Shown: positions 17,325 through 24,929 of the stretch, one piece after another
Position numbering within the stretch: the first letter of the stretch is position 1
Layout: every line of letters begins with the position of its first letter
Source of the DNA: Actinomycetes bacterium
GTDB lineage: Bacteria > Actinomycetota > Actinomycetes > Actinomycetales > Cellulomonadaceae
DNA length: 36,218 nucleotides
Direction: 5' to 3'
Assembly: GCA_021778635.1 (NCBI GenBank)
Contig: JAJYCD010000031.1
Coordinates: forward strand, 1-36,218
The notes under the pieces: generated by a model
Databases searched by the model: none
What the model saw: the letters and a program-made list of their open reading frames with translations, nothing else
What the model was told of the DNA's origin: nothing
Position numbers and translations under genes: made by a program

Positions 17325-18483
17325 GGGAGCCGAGTCTAGGTGCGCGCAGCGCCGCGACGACGTCCTGCACCCGGATCAGCGCGTGGACGACCGGCCCGTC
17401 CGGTCCCGGCGCAACCGCGGCGAGCACGGGCGACACCTGCGAGAGGGCACCGACCGCTCGGACGAGCTCGTCCCCGGTGAGTCGCGCGTCGATCACCGCA
17501 GCAGCGGGCATCGCGACGGTGACGGCGTCGAGGGAGGTGGTGGTGCGCCGGTCGACCGGCACCGTGGCAGCAGCGGCCTGGTCCACGTAGCCGCGCGGTC
17601 GACCGTCGCTGTCGAGCAGGACGATCGCATCCGCGCCGGCGCGGACCGCCTCCTCGATGGCGGCGGCGACGGTACCGACGTCGTGCAGGCCGACGGCCCG
17701 GACTCCGAGGTCACCGAGGCCGAGGCCGCGCACCCGCAGCTGGGCCCGCGCCGCACTGATCGACTGGCCGGCCCCGCTCCACAGGAAGGCGCCGATGAGG
17801 GCACCCCACCCGACCATCACCAGATCGGGTGAGCGTCCCGCCAGGAGCGACGGCACCAGGACCCACGCGGCGACGAGCACGACGACACCCCGTCCGAACC
17901 AGCCGGCGGCGAGCGTGCCGCGGCTGCGGTCACCGGTAAGCCGCCACACGACCGCCTCGAGGAGGTAGCCGCCGTCCATCGGCAGCCCAGGGAGCATGTT
18001 GAACACCGCCACGAACACGTTGCTCACGAGCCCCGCATAGAGCACGAGCGTGACCACCGTGCCCGGCTCCGCCGCCTGGACCAGGCCCCAGCACAGCGCA
18101 GCGACGACGCCGTTCGCGACGGGTCCCACCACGGCGACGAGCGCGCTGGTGCCCGGCGTCGGAGCGGCCGCGTCGAACGACGTGCGCCCGCCCCAGACCG
18201 TGATCGCGAGCTCCTTGACGCGTTGACCGCGCGCTCGCGCGACGAGCGCATGGGCGAGCTCGTGCAGGAACACGGACGCCAGGAGAAGGAGGGCGAACGC
18301 GGCCGCGACCAGATAGCTGACGGCTCCGAGCTCGGGAGCGTACGTGCGGACCGTCGGGGCGAACAGCAGCGTGATGACCACCGGGGCGATCAGCCAGGAC
18401 GGTGTGAGGATCACCGGGGCTCGGCCGACGTGACCGATCACCCACCCGGAGGTCGTGTCGGGATCGCGGCGCTCGGTGGTCAC
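17317..18483 (-). CDS. M50 site-2 protease with C-terminal CBS-like region
   Basis: A 388 aa intramembrane metalloprotease of the M50B (SpoIVFB/Rip3-like) class. The zinc site is visible as HELAH (74-78) in a membrane helix and NMLPGLPMDGG, which supplies the distal Asp. About six hydrophobic segments span residues 25-235. The C-terminal 130 residues (from about 250) have the alternating pattern of a CBS-domain pair (VRAVGLHDVGTVAAAIEEA, ADAIVLLDSDGRPRGYVD). Such proteases cut anti-sigma factors or membrane proteins; no substrate is evident here. The GTG start sits six bases after TAGGCT, pointing to a leaderless mRNA shared with trmI. Confidence 0.92.
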   Translation of the reverse strand: MTTERRDPDTTSGWVIGHVGRAPVILTPSWLIAPVVITLLFAPTVRTYAPELGAVSYLVAAAFALLLLASVFLHELAHALVARARGQRVKELAITVWGGRTSFDAAAPTPGTSALVAVVGPVANGVVAALCWGLVQAAEPGTVVTLVLYAGLVSNVFVAVFNMLPGLPMDGGYLLEAVVWRLTGDRSRGTLAAGWFGRGVVVLVAAWVLVPSLLAGRSPDLVMVGWGALIGAFLWSGAGQSISAARAQLRVRGLGLGDLGVRAVGLHDVGTVAAAIEEAVRAGADAIVLLDSDGRPRGYVDQAAAATVPVDRRTTTSLDAVTVAMPAAAVIDARLTGDELVRAVGALSQVSPVLAAVAPGPDGPVVHALIRVQDVVAALRAPRLGSRG

Positions 18484-18489
18484 GCGGCA

Positions 18490-18495
18490 AGCCTA
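18490..18495 (-). promoter_or_regulatory. Leaderless-type -10 TAGGCT for M50-trmI
   Basis: TAGGCT on the minus strand, six bases, then GTG at 18483. It faces the RecB-like gene across a 63-bp divergent gap. Confidence 0.5.
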
Positions 18496-18534
18496 GGTGG
18501 TGCTGCCACGGAGACCGACGTCGGACCCTGGGCC

Positions 18535-18540
18535 TACGCT
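18535..18540 (+). promoter_or_regulatory. Leaderless-type -10 TACGCT for the RecB-like gene
   Basis: TACGCT, six bases, then ATG at 18547. Both genes of this divergent pair share the same start geometry. Confidence 0.5.
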
Positions 18541-18546
18541 CGCGGA

Positions 18547-19425
18547 ATGACCTCGACCCCACCGGCAGCCGACGCGACGACGTCCACGAGCAGGTCGACG
18601 CCCACCCGGCGACCGGCGTTGTCGCCCTCGCGCGCCAACGACTTCGCGCAGTGCCCGCTGCTGTTCCGGTTCAGGGTGGTCGACAGGTTGCCCGAGCCGC
18701 CCAGTGCGGCCGCTACGCGCGGAACCCTCGTGCACGCAGTGCTCGAGCGGCTCTTCGACGCACCGGCGGGCGGTCGCACCCTCGAGCACGCCCACGCACT
18801 GCTTCCCGAGGAGTGGGCAGCGCTGCAGGAGGCGCATCCCGAGTACGCCGACCTGTTCGGGGCGGACGACGACGCCGCGTGGCTGACGACCGCAGCGGAG
18901 CTGCTCTGCACGTACTTCTCCCTCGAGGACCCGAACCGGCTCGAACCGGCCGCCCGGGAGCTCTTCGTCGAGGCGCAGCTCGAGAACGGTCCGCTCCTGC
19001 GCGGGATCGTCGACCGCATCGACGAGGCGCCGGACGGGTCGCTGCGCGTCGTCGACTACAAGACCGGCAAGTCACCCCGGCAGGGGTACGAGGCCTCGGC
19101 GCTCTTCCAGATGCGCTTCTACGGTCTGGTCATCTGGCGGACCCGCGGCGTCATCCCGCGCATGCTGCAGCTCGTCTACCTCGGCGACGGGCAGATCATC
19201 CGGCACGAGCCGAGCGAGACCGAGCTCGACACCGCCGAGGCGCGGATCCGCACCACGTGGGACCAGATCCGGTCCACGGCCGTCTCGGGCGACTGGAAGC
19301 CGCGCACGTCGGCGCTGTGCGGCTGGTGCGCGCACCAGTCCCGTTGCCCAGCGTTCGGCGGCCTCGCCCCGCAGATCCCGGAGGGCGCCGTCGAGCTGAC
19401 CCTGGGTGTGGTGCCGCGCGCGTGA
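18547..19425 (+). CDS. RecB-family PD-(D/E)XK exonuclease with Fe-S cysteines
   Basis: A 292 aa single-domain nuclease of the RecB/Cas4-like family. The PD-(D/E)XK core shows GTLVHAVLERLF (His), GIVDRIDE (Asp) and VVDYKTGK (Asp and catalytic Lys). One cysteine near the start (C36 in FAQCPLLF) and three near the end (CGWCAHQSRC) form the four-cysteine pattern of an AddB/Cas4-type iron-sulfur nuclease. No helicase domain is fused, and no cas genes or CRISPR array are in the window, so this is a stand-alone housekeeping nuclease; its role in repair is unproven. The ATG follows TACGCT by six bases. The first 20 residues are Thr/Ser-rich. Confidence 0.92.
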   Translation: MTSTPPAADATTSTSRSTPTRRPALSPSRANDFAQCPLLFRFRVVDRLPEPPSAAATRGTLVHAVLERLFDAPAGGRTLEHAHALLPEEWAALQEAHPEYADLFGADDDAAWLTTAAELLCTYFSLEDPNRLEPAARELFVEAQLENGPLLRGIVDRIDEAPDGSLRVVDYKTGKSPRQGYEASALFQMRFYGLVIWRTRGVIPRMLQLVYLGDGQIIRHEPSETELDTAEARIRTTWDQIRSTAVSGDWKPRTSALCGWCAHQSRCPAFGGLAPQIPEGAVELTLGVVPRA

Positions 19426-19447
19426 GGTGAGCACGAGAGCGCACCTC
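19424..19447. terminator. Hairpin between convergent RecB-like and HAD genes
   Basis: GAGGTG (19424-19429) and CACCTC (19442-19447) form a six-base stem with a 12-base loop that contains a further GAGAG half-site. It lies at the RecB-like stop and faces the HAD stop. No T-tract. Confidence 0.3.
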
Positions 19448-19470
19448 TCAGGGATCCGACCCCGGCGCCG

Positions 19471-20196
19471 TCACTCGACGAGCAGATCGACGACCTCGCC
19501 CGCGGCGACCCGGCCGAGCAGGCCGAGATCGAGGTCCGCGAGTCTGCTGATCCTGCTGAGACCCGGTCGCCCCTCGATCGGCACCATCACTCGGACACCG
19601 ATGGTTCGCGCACCGGACGCGAGGGCCGACGCCACCCCCGTGGGCGAGTCCTCGACCGCGACGCACCGCGTGATGTCGACGCCGATCGCAGCCGCAGCCC
19701 GCAGGTACGGCTCCGGGTCGGGTTTGCCACGCTCCACCTCGTCGCCGCACACGACGGCCGAGAACGAGTGCGGCGGCGCGCCGGCCACGACGGCGTCCGC
19801 GAGACGCCGGAAGGACATCGTGACCAGCGCGGACGGGACCCCGGCCGCCACCAGGTCGCTCAGGAGGCCGCGCGCGCCCCTCTGCCAGGGGACGCGGCCG
19901 AGCACCTGGGCCCGGACGCGCTCGACGAGGAAGTCGACGATCGCGTCGATCCCGAGATCGACTCCCGCGGCACGCAGGACGTGCGCCGAGGCGTCGAGCG
20001 CGTTCCCGACCAGACCCATCCCGTCCTCATGGGTCCAGGTGCCCCCGTGCGCCTCGACCAGCTCGGTCTCCGCGGCCATCCAGTACGGCTCCGAGTCGAT
20101 GAGCGTCCCGTCCATGTCCCACAGGACGGCAGCCGGAAGAGCGGGATCGGGAGCCGCGAGGTGACCCGTGGAAGCGCTGCTCGCCCGACGGGTCAC
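19471..20196 (-). CDS. HAD-superfamily phosphatase (phosphoglucomutase-like)
   Basis: A 241 aa HAD hydrolase of the beta-phosphoglucomutase/phosphatase type. Motif I is DMDGTLIDSEPYW with nucleophile D27 and acid/base D29; motif II is VTMS; motif III/IV is GKPDPEPY followed by VAVEDSPTGVASA. The cap is the helical type inserted after motif I. The substrate is probably a small phosphorylated sugar or similar metabolite but cannot be read from the sequence. The GTG start lacks an obvious ribosome site and overlaps the stop of a 13-codon upstream frame, so translation may depend on coupling to it. Confidence 0.92.
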   Translation of the reverse strand: MTRRASSASTGHLAAPDPALPAAVLWDMDGTLIDSEPYWMAAETELVEAHGGTWTHEDGMGLVGNALDASAHVLRAAGVDLGIDAIVDFLVERVRAQVLGRVPWQRGARGLLSDLVAAGVPSALVTMSFRRLADAVVAGAPPHSFSAVVCGDEVERGKPDPEPYLRAAAAIGVDITRCVAVEDSPTGVASALASGARTIGVRVMVPIEGRPGLSRISRLADLDLGLLGRVAAGEVVDLLVE

Positions 20197-20234
20197 GGTG
20201 CGCCCGGACCGGACTGATCCAGCACACCCGTCAT
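20193..20234 (-). other. Possible leaderless 13-codon mini-ORF before the HAD gene
   Basis: An ATG frame of 13 codons follows TAGCCT (20241-20246) by exactly six bases and ends in TGA overlapping the HAD GTG (GTGA). This fits a leaderless leader ORF that delivers ribosomes to the HAD start. The sequence is too short to compare with any family. Confidence 0.35.
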
Positions 20235-20240
20235 CACGTC

Positions 20241-20246
20241 AGGCTA
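20241..20246 (-). promoter_or_regulatory. Leaderless-type -10 TAGCCT before mini-ORF/HAD
   Basis: TAGCCT, six bases, then the mini-ORF ATG at 20234. It would put the HAD gene on an mRNA with a 38-base leader fully covered by the mini-ORF. Confidence 0.4.
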
Positions 20247-20393
20247 CCGGCATCACGACTCGCGGCCGGACGCCCGGCATCATCGTTGCCGCGGATCCGT
20301 CACCACTCCCGTCACCGGCGCTGGGTCCGGCACGAACCGCGTGGCCGCCGTCAGGCCGTCGAGCCGCGGCTTCCTCCACGCGGGGTGCGACGG

Positions 20394-20978
20394 TCACGCT
20401 CTCCCGGTGGCCCCGGCTACCACGGGGTGGACCTGAAGGAGCGAGCATCCCGGCATGCGCGCGGACACGGAGTGCGGAGTGGTCTGACCGGGACCCGTGA
20501 CGAGCAGGCCAGGGTAGTCCGGGCACGCGGTCGCTGTGCCGGTGGGGACGTCGGTTCCCTCGACCAGCGCAGAAGCATCACCTCCGGGGGCGAGCAGCAC
20601 CGTTGCCTCGGTGTAGCTGCCGCCGAGGTAACCGCTCAGGGTCGGGAGTGCGCGAGTCACCTCCCGACCTGCGCTGTCCAGCCCCGTGACGCCGGGGTAA
20701 CCGAGCAGCGTGCACGGTTGGTCTGAGCTGTTGATGAACACGATGACGGAGCCGACGTGCCCGAGCCCAGCAGCGCTCGCGCCGACCTCGACAGTCACGT
20801 CGGTGTTCCCGCAGGCCGGCACGTCACCGGAAGCCGGCGCGGAGGTGCCTGGCGAGGACCCGCCGACCGACAGGGCTGCAGACCCCGTCCCGCGAGGCGA
20901 CGAGGGCGCACATCCGGTCAATGTGGCGCACACCACCAGCATCAGGCTTCCGACAACGGTCAATGCCGATCGTGACAT
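20394..20978 (-). CDS. DUF4232 lipoprotein
   Basis: A 194 aa exported lipoprotein with lipobox LTGC (Cys23), a Gly/Ser-rich spacer to about residue 50, and a DUF4232 domain starting ACGNTDVTVEVG. That domain shows the family hallmarks VIVFINSSDQPCTLLGYPGVTGLD and a C-terminal LQVHPVV, with Cys pairs that probably form disulfides. DUF4232 is common among secreted actinobacterial proteins and has no known function. It is divergent from a large secreted DUF1906 protein, sharing a 190-bp intergenic stretch of visibly lower GC. The ATG has an AAAAGGA ribosome site. A joint cell-envelope role with the neighbour is inferred only from position. Confidence 0.9.
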   Translation of the reverse strand: MSRSALTVVGSLMLVVCATLTGCAPSSPRGTGSAALSVGGSSPGTSAPASGDVPACGNTDVTVEVGASAAGLGHVGSVIVFINSSDQPCTLLGYPGVTGLDSAGREVTRALPTLSGYLGGSYTEATVLLAPGGDASALVEGTDVPTGTATACPDYPGLLVTGPGQTTPHSVSARMPGCSLLQVHPVVAGATGRA

Positions 20979-21168
20979 CGTGGGTCCTTTTCACCAATCG
21001 TGCCAACGGCATTTATCCGCTTTGTCTGAATGGCTGCGGCTGGCGCTCCCCGCACCACCCTCATGTGACCAGTGTGGCAGATGAGGCGCGAGTTGTGTCA
21101 TGCTCTCCGTGTCCGATTCCGCTCGGGGCCGTCGGCAAGGTCACATGCTTTCGCTGGAAGGACAACGC

Positions 21169-23760
21169 GTGGTCAAAGTGGGGCAAGCTGGTCACGCGGC
21201 ACTTGTCTGTGCGCTTGCCATGGTCGGATTGTTGGCGCCTCACACCGAGTCCGCAATAGCCGATTCCCGGGGGAACGCAATAGACGCGCCGCGCACCGTG
21301 GCTGCACCGTCCACCCCGAGCGCCGACCCCACGTCCGCAGCCTTTCGCTTCGTCAGCTACCACGGCGTACGTGTCACCGTGCCGGCGAGCTGGCCCGTGA
21401 TCGACCTACGGGTGAACCCGGAAGCGTGCGTTCGGTTCGACACGCCGGCGGTCTATCTCGGGTCGCCCGGGTCGCAGTCGAGCTGTCCGGCGCACGCCGT
21501 CGGACGGGTCGACACCGTGTGGCTGAAGGCGGCTTCGACCGCCCCGCGAGCTCCGCTGGCGTTCCGCGAAGCCACGGTGGGGACCTTGGGCGCGCAGGTC
21601 GGTGTCAGCCCGATCGGCCATGACACGCAGGCTCAGTTCGCCGCTCAGGGTGTCGACCTGGAGGCGACGTGGGGGGCGGACAGCTCGTCGATCGACCAGG
21701 TGCTCGCCTCTGCGGTGGGGTCGTCCGGCCCGTCGTCGCCGACGTCCTCCATGCCCTCGCCGGCCACGCCCTCCAGCCCGTCGTCGGTGCCGGCCCCCAC
21801 ACCGTCGGCAACCCCGTCGGTGGTCCCGTCCTCCACCCCGTCGGCCGCGCCGTCCTCCACCTCGGCATCGACGCCGTCCGTGGCCAACGCCGCGTGGACC
21901 CCGTCGGCGGCGAACGTCACCTTCACCGCGGCAGCCGAGCCCGTCGCCTCGACGGCCGCGCTCTCGACCGCCGCGTCGAGCTCGAAGTTCACCGGCATGG
22001 CATTCGACACCTGCGCCGCGCCGTCGGCATCCACGATGAGCTCCTGGCTCGCGTCGCCCTACCGCACGGCCGGAATCTACATCGGTGGGTCGATGAGAGC
22101 GTGCGGCGACGGCAACCTCTCCCCCGCGTGGGTCAGCCAGGTGACGTCGATGGGCTGGGGGCTGTTGCCGATCTATGTCGGGGTCCAGGCGCCCTGTGTG
22201 AACCAGAGCGGCTTGGCCACCATCACGGCCTCGCAGGCCGCGGCGCAGGGTACCGCCAGCGCCGACGACGCCGTCTCCCGTTCCCAGTACTTCGGCATGG
22301 GTTCGGGGACGCCGATCTACTACGACATGGAGGCGTACAACTCGGCAGCGCCCGGCTGCTCACAGACGGTCATGACCTTCATCTCGGCGTGGACGGCCGA
22401 GCTGCACCGTCTCGGATACGAAGCTGGTGCCTACGGCAGCACGTCGTCGCTGATGGTGGACATGTCGCAGTCGGTGGGCTCGGCGGGGTTCGTCGCACCG
22501 GACGACGTCTGGTTCGCGCACTGGAACCAGCTCCAGACCACGTCGGACTCGAGCAGCTCCCCGGGCTTCCCGGACGGGTACTGGAGCAATCATCAGCGGT
22601 TGCACCAGTACTCGGGGGGGGCCAGCCAGAGCTGGGGCGGCGCGACCGTCAACATCGACGCCAGCTGGGTCGACGCCAGCGTGGCGGGCACGGCGGTTCC
22701 GGTCGACTACGGCGCCGACGTCGTGGGTCCCGGCAGCGCAGGTTTCATCTTCACCGGGTCCATGTCCTACTGGCGCCCCGGGGCGCCAGCCGGCCTCAAG
22801 GGCCTGGCGTACTGGACCTACTCCAACGGTTCCACCGAGTTCAACGGCGCCACGTGGTCGCCTCAGCTCGCGCCCGGCACGTACGACGTCGAGGCCAACA
22901 TCCCGACGACGAACGCCTCGGCGAACGCTCCGTACACCATCACGGATGCGGTGGGGACGACGACCAAGGTGGTCAACCAGTCGTCGGCGTCGGGATACAC
23001 GAGCCTGGGCACCTACACCGTGGCGGTCGGCCACCCCATCACGGTCCATGTCGGTGACAACGACCCCAACCCCGCGACCACGCAGATCGGTGTGGACGCG
23101 ATGGCGTTCCGGCTGGTCGCCGCGCCGCCCAGCTCCCAGGCGTCGCCGGTTCAGCGGTACATCATCCGGGTGTACTCCGATCTCTTCAACCGCGCCCCGG
23201 ATCCTGCCGGTCTGACGACCTGGACCAACGCGCTGAGCAGCGGGACCCCGCGGGTGGCGGTGGCCAACGCGATCACGTCGAGCACCGAGTACCGTTCCGG
23301 ACTGATCGCCGGCTCCTACCAGCACTACCTCGGTCGCCTGCCGGACCCGGCAGGACTGACCTTCTGGCTGGGGAAGATGAGCAGCGGCTGGACGATCTCC
23401 CAGATGGAGTCGGGATTCATCGCCTCGAACGAGTACTACGCGAAGGCGGGGTCTACCGCCGGCGGGTGGGTCACCCAGCTGTACGCCGATGTACTCGGCC
23501 GAACTGCCGCTCCCAGCGAGGTCGCCTTCTGGACCGGACAGCTCGCGAGCGGCGCATCCCGGAGCCAGGTCGCCATGGGCTTCCTGCTCTCCACCGAGCG
23601 TCTGAGCACCGTGGTCAACGGGTACTACCAGCATCTGCTCGGCCGGGCGCTCGATCCCACCGGGCAGGCCTACTGGGTCGGCATCTTGCAGGCCGGCGGT
23701 CGCAACGAGGCCATCATCGGCGGCATCATCGCCAGCCAGGAGTACTACGCGCTGACGTGA
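21169..23760 (+). CDS. Secreted DUF1906 glycoside-hydrolase-like protein with golvesin-like and DUF4214 domains
   Basis: The GTG at 21169 was chosen for its GGAAGGA site six bases upstream; ATG at 21145 or 21100 would add 8 or 23 residues. The 863 aa product has a signal peptide (about 1-32), a small N-terminal domain (about 60-122, VPASWPVIDL, CVRFDTPAVYLG), a Pro/Ser/Thr linker (about 187-240), a DUF1906 Rv2525c-like barrel (about 277-505) with candidate acidic residues D280, D386 and E388 (in YYDMEAY), a golvesin/xanthan-lyase-like beta domain (about 517-655), and about four DUF4214 units to the end (repeated YxHxLGRxxDPxG and SxEYY). DUF1906 proteins are thought to act on cell-wall or surface glycans; DUF4214 is found in S-layer-like and extracellular proteins. 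Substrate is unknown. Confidence 0.88.
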   Translation: MVKVGQAGHAALVCALAMVGLLAPHTESAIADSRGNAIDAPRTVAAPSTPSADPTSAAFRFVSYHGVRVTVPASWPVIDLRVNPEACVRFDTPAVYLGSPGSQSSCPAHAVGRVDTVWLKAASTAPRAPLAFREATVGTLGAQVGVSPIGHDTQAQFAAQGVDLEATWGADSSSIDQVLASAVGSSGPSSPTSSMPSPATPSSPSSVPAPTPSATPSVVPSSTPSAAPSSTSASTPSVANAAWTPSAANVTFTAAAEPVASTAALSTAASSSKFTGMAFDTCAAPSASTMSSWLASPYRTAGIYIGGSMRACGDGNLSPAWVSQVTSMGWGLLPIYVGVQAPCVNQSGLATITASQAAAQGTASADDAVSRSQYFGMGSGTPIYYDMEAYNSAAPGCSQTVMTFISAWTAELHRLGYEAGAYGSTSSLMVDMSQSVGSAGFVAPDDVWFAHWNQLQTTSDSSSSPGFPDGYWSNHQRLHQYSGGASQSWGGATVNIDASWVDASVAGTAVPVDYGADVVGPGSAGFIFTGSMSYWRPGAPAGLKGLAYWTYSNGSTEFNGATWSPQLAPGTYDVEANIPTTNASANAPYTITDAVGTTTKVVNQSSASGYTSLGTYTVAVGHPITVHVGDNDPNPATTQIGVDAMAFRLVAAPPSSQASPVQRYIIRVYSDLFNRAPDPAGLTTWTNALSSGTPRVAVANAITSSTEYRSGLIAGSYQHYLGRLPDPAGLTFWLGKMSSGWTISQMESGFIASNEYYAKAGSTAGGWVTQLYADVLGRTAAPSEVAFWTGQLASGASRSQVAMGFLLSTERLSTVVNGYYQHLLGRALDPTGQAYWVGILQAGGRNEAIIGGIIASQEYYALT

Positions 23761-23944
23761 CCTCAGCCGAATCCAGGCTTCTCGCACCGTCGCGATGCTG
23801 ATCGACCACTCGCGTGCCCGTGTCGCGCGACGAGAGCCTCGATCGGGCGAGACGGCGCTCGGCAGGGCACGCGGAGCAGGAGGCGACCGCAAGCCGGACT
23901 GCCGGGACACCGCGCGGCTCCGGGTCGGTCGACGCCTGACGACC

Positions 23945-23950
23945 TAGGCT
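23945..23950 (+). promoter_or_regulatory. Leaderless-type -10 TAGGCT for the PAC2 gene
   Basis: TAGGCT, six bases, then ATG at 23957. The rest of the 196-bp gap after the DUF1906 gene holds no other feature I can support. Confidence 0.5.
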
Positions 23951-23956
23951 GTGCGG

Positions 23957-24820
23957 ATGAGCGAGCAGAACGAGTGGCTGGCCCGCGTGGACCGCGAGGG
24001 ACCGGTGCTGCTGGCCGCGTTCGAGGGCTGGAACGACGCCGGGAGCGCCGCGAGCCAAGCCCTTGCCCATCTCCACGAGGCGTGGGACGCCGAGCAGGTC
24101 GACGAGCTCGATCCCGAGGAGTACCACGACTTCCAGGTCAACCGGCCGACCGTCGGCATCGGCGCCGACGGCTCTCGCCACATCACCTGGCCCAGCACGT
24201 CGATCGCCGTGGCGCGTGCTCCCCAGACAGGCAGGACGGTCGTCCTCGTGCACGGCATCGAGCCCTCCATGCGATGGCGTCGGTACTGCGCCGAGATCTT
24301 GGACCTGGCGGCCGGACTCGGGGTCACGACCGTCGTGACCATCGGCGCCCTGCTAGCCGACGTCCCCCACTCACGACCCATCCCGGTCACCACGACGAGC
24401 GACGATCCGATGATCCAGCACGCTCTCGAGATCGAGGCGAACTCCTACGAGGGCCCCACCGGGATCGTCGGCGTCCTCCACCAGGCGGCGTCCGACCGGG
24501 GGCTGCGCTCGATCTCGCTGTGGGCCGCCGTTCCCCACTACGTCGCGCACCCGCCGTCGCCGAAGGCCGCGATGGCGATCCTGACGAAGATCGAGGGTCT
24601 GCTGGGCGAGCCGATCCCCCTCGGCCACCTGCCGGAGGACGCTGCGGCATGGCAGGTGGGCGTCGACGAGCTCGCGAGCGAGGACACCGAGATCGCGGAG
24701 TACGTCCACCAGCTCGAAGAGGCCAAGGACACCGCCGAGCTCCCCGAGGCCTCGGGTGAGGCGATTGCGCAGGAGTTCGAGCGCTACCTGCGTCGACGGG
24801 ACAAGGGAACCGGAGCCTGA
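23957..24820 (+). CDS. PAC2 family protein
   Basis: A 287 aa protein of the PAC2 family (proteasome assembly chaperone 2 fold, formerly DUF75). Conserved parts are VLLAAFEGWNDAGSAAS near the start, VLVHGIEPSMRWRRYC, TIGALLADVPHSRP, and GVLHQAASDRGLRSISLWAAVPHYV. Structures are known for actinobacterial members, but the function is not. The eukaryotic namesake helps assemble the 20S proteasome, and this window encodes a 20S proteasome 11 kb away; however, the tight and recurrent neighbour of this family in actinobacteria is mshC, found here convergent. The ATG at 23957 was chosen over a GTG at 23951 because TAGGCT lies exactly six bases before it. Confidence 0.9.
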   Translation: MSEQNEWLARVDREGPVLLAAFEGWNDAGSAASQALAHLHEAWDAEQVDELDPEEYHDFQVNRPTVGIGADGSRHITWPSTSIAVARAPQTGRTVVLVHGIEPSMRWRRYCAEILDLAAGLGVTTVVTIGALLADVPHSRPIPVTTTSDDPMIQHALEIEANSYEGPTGIVGVLHQAASDRGLRSISLWAAVPHYVAHPPSPKAAMAILTKIEGLLGEPIPLGHLPEDAAAWQVGVDELASEDTEIAEYVHQLEEAKDTAELPEASGEAIAQEFERYLRRRDKGTGA

Positions 24821-24865
24821 TCAGCACGTTCGCCCTGCCGGGTGCGCGGCGCCGATCGGATCGTC

Positions 24866-24895
24866 GGGCCGGTGCGTGCCGGGCCGGTGCGTGCC
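24866..24895. repeat. Perfect 15-bp tandem duplication between PAC2 and mshC
   Basis: Two identical 15-bp units (GGGCCGGTGCGTGCC) stand back to back in the 109-bp gap between convergent stops. It looks like a simple slippage product. I cannot find a clean terminator hairpin in this gap. Confidence 0.8.
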
Positions 24896-24929
24896 GGGTC
24901 CGCGCCGACCGACGCGACGCGCCGCCGGG

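Noticed and set aside
18547..19425. Cas4 nuclease of a CRISPR system
   Set aside because: The cysteine pattern is similar, but no cas genes or repeats are present and the context is housekeeping.
20979..21168. tRNA or mobile-element end in the lower-GC gap
   Set aside because: I found no cloverleaf, no terminal inverted repeats and no integrase or transposase nearby.
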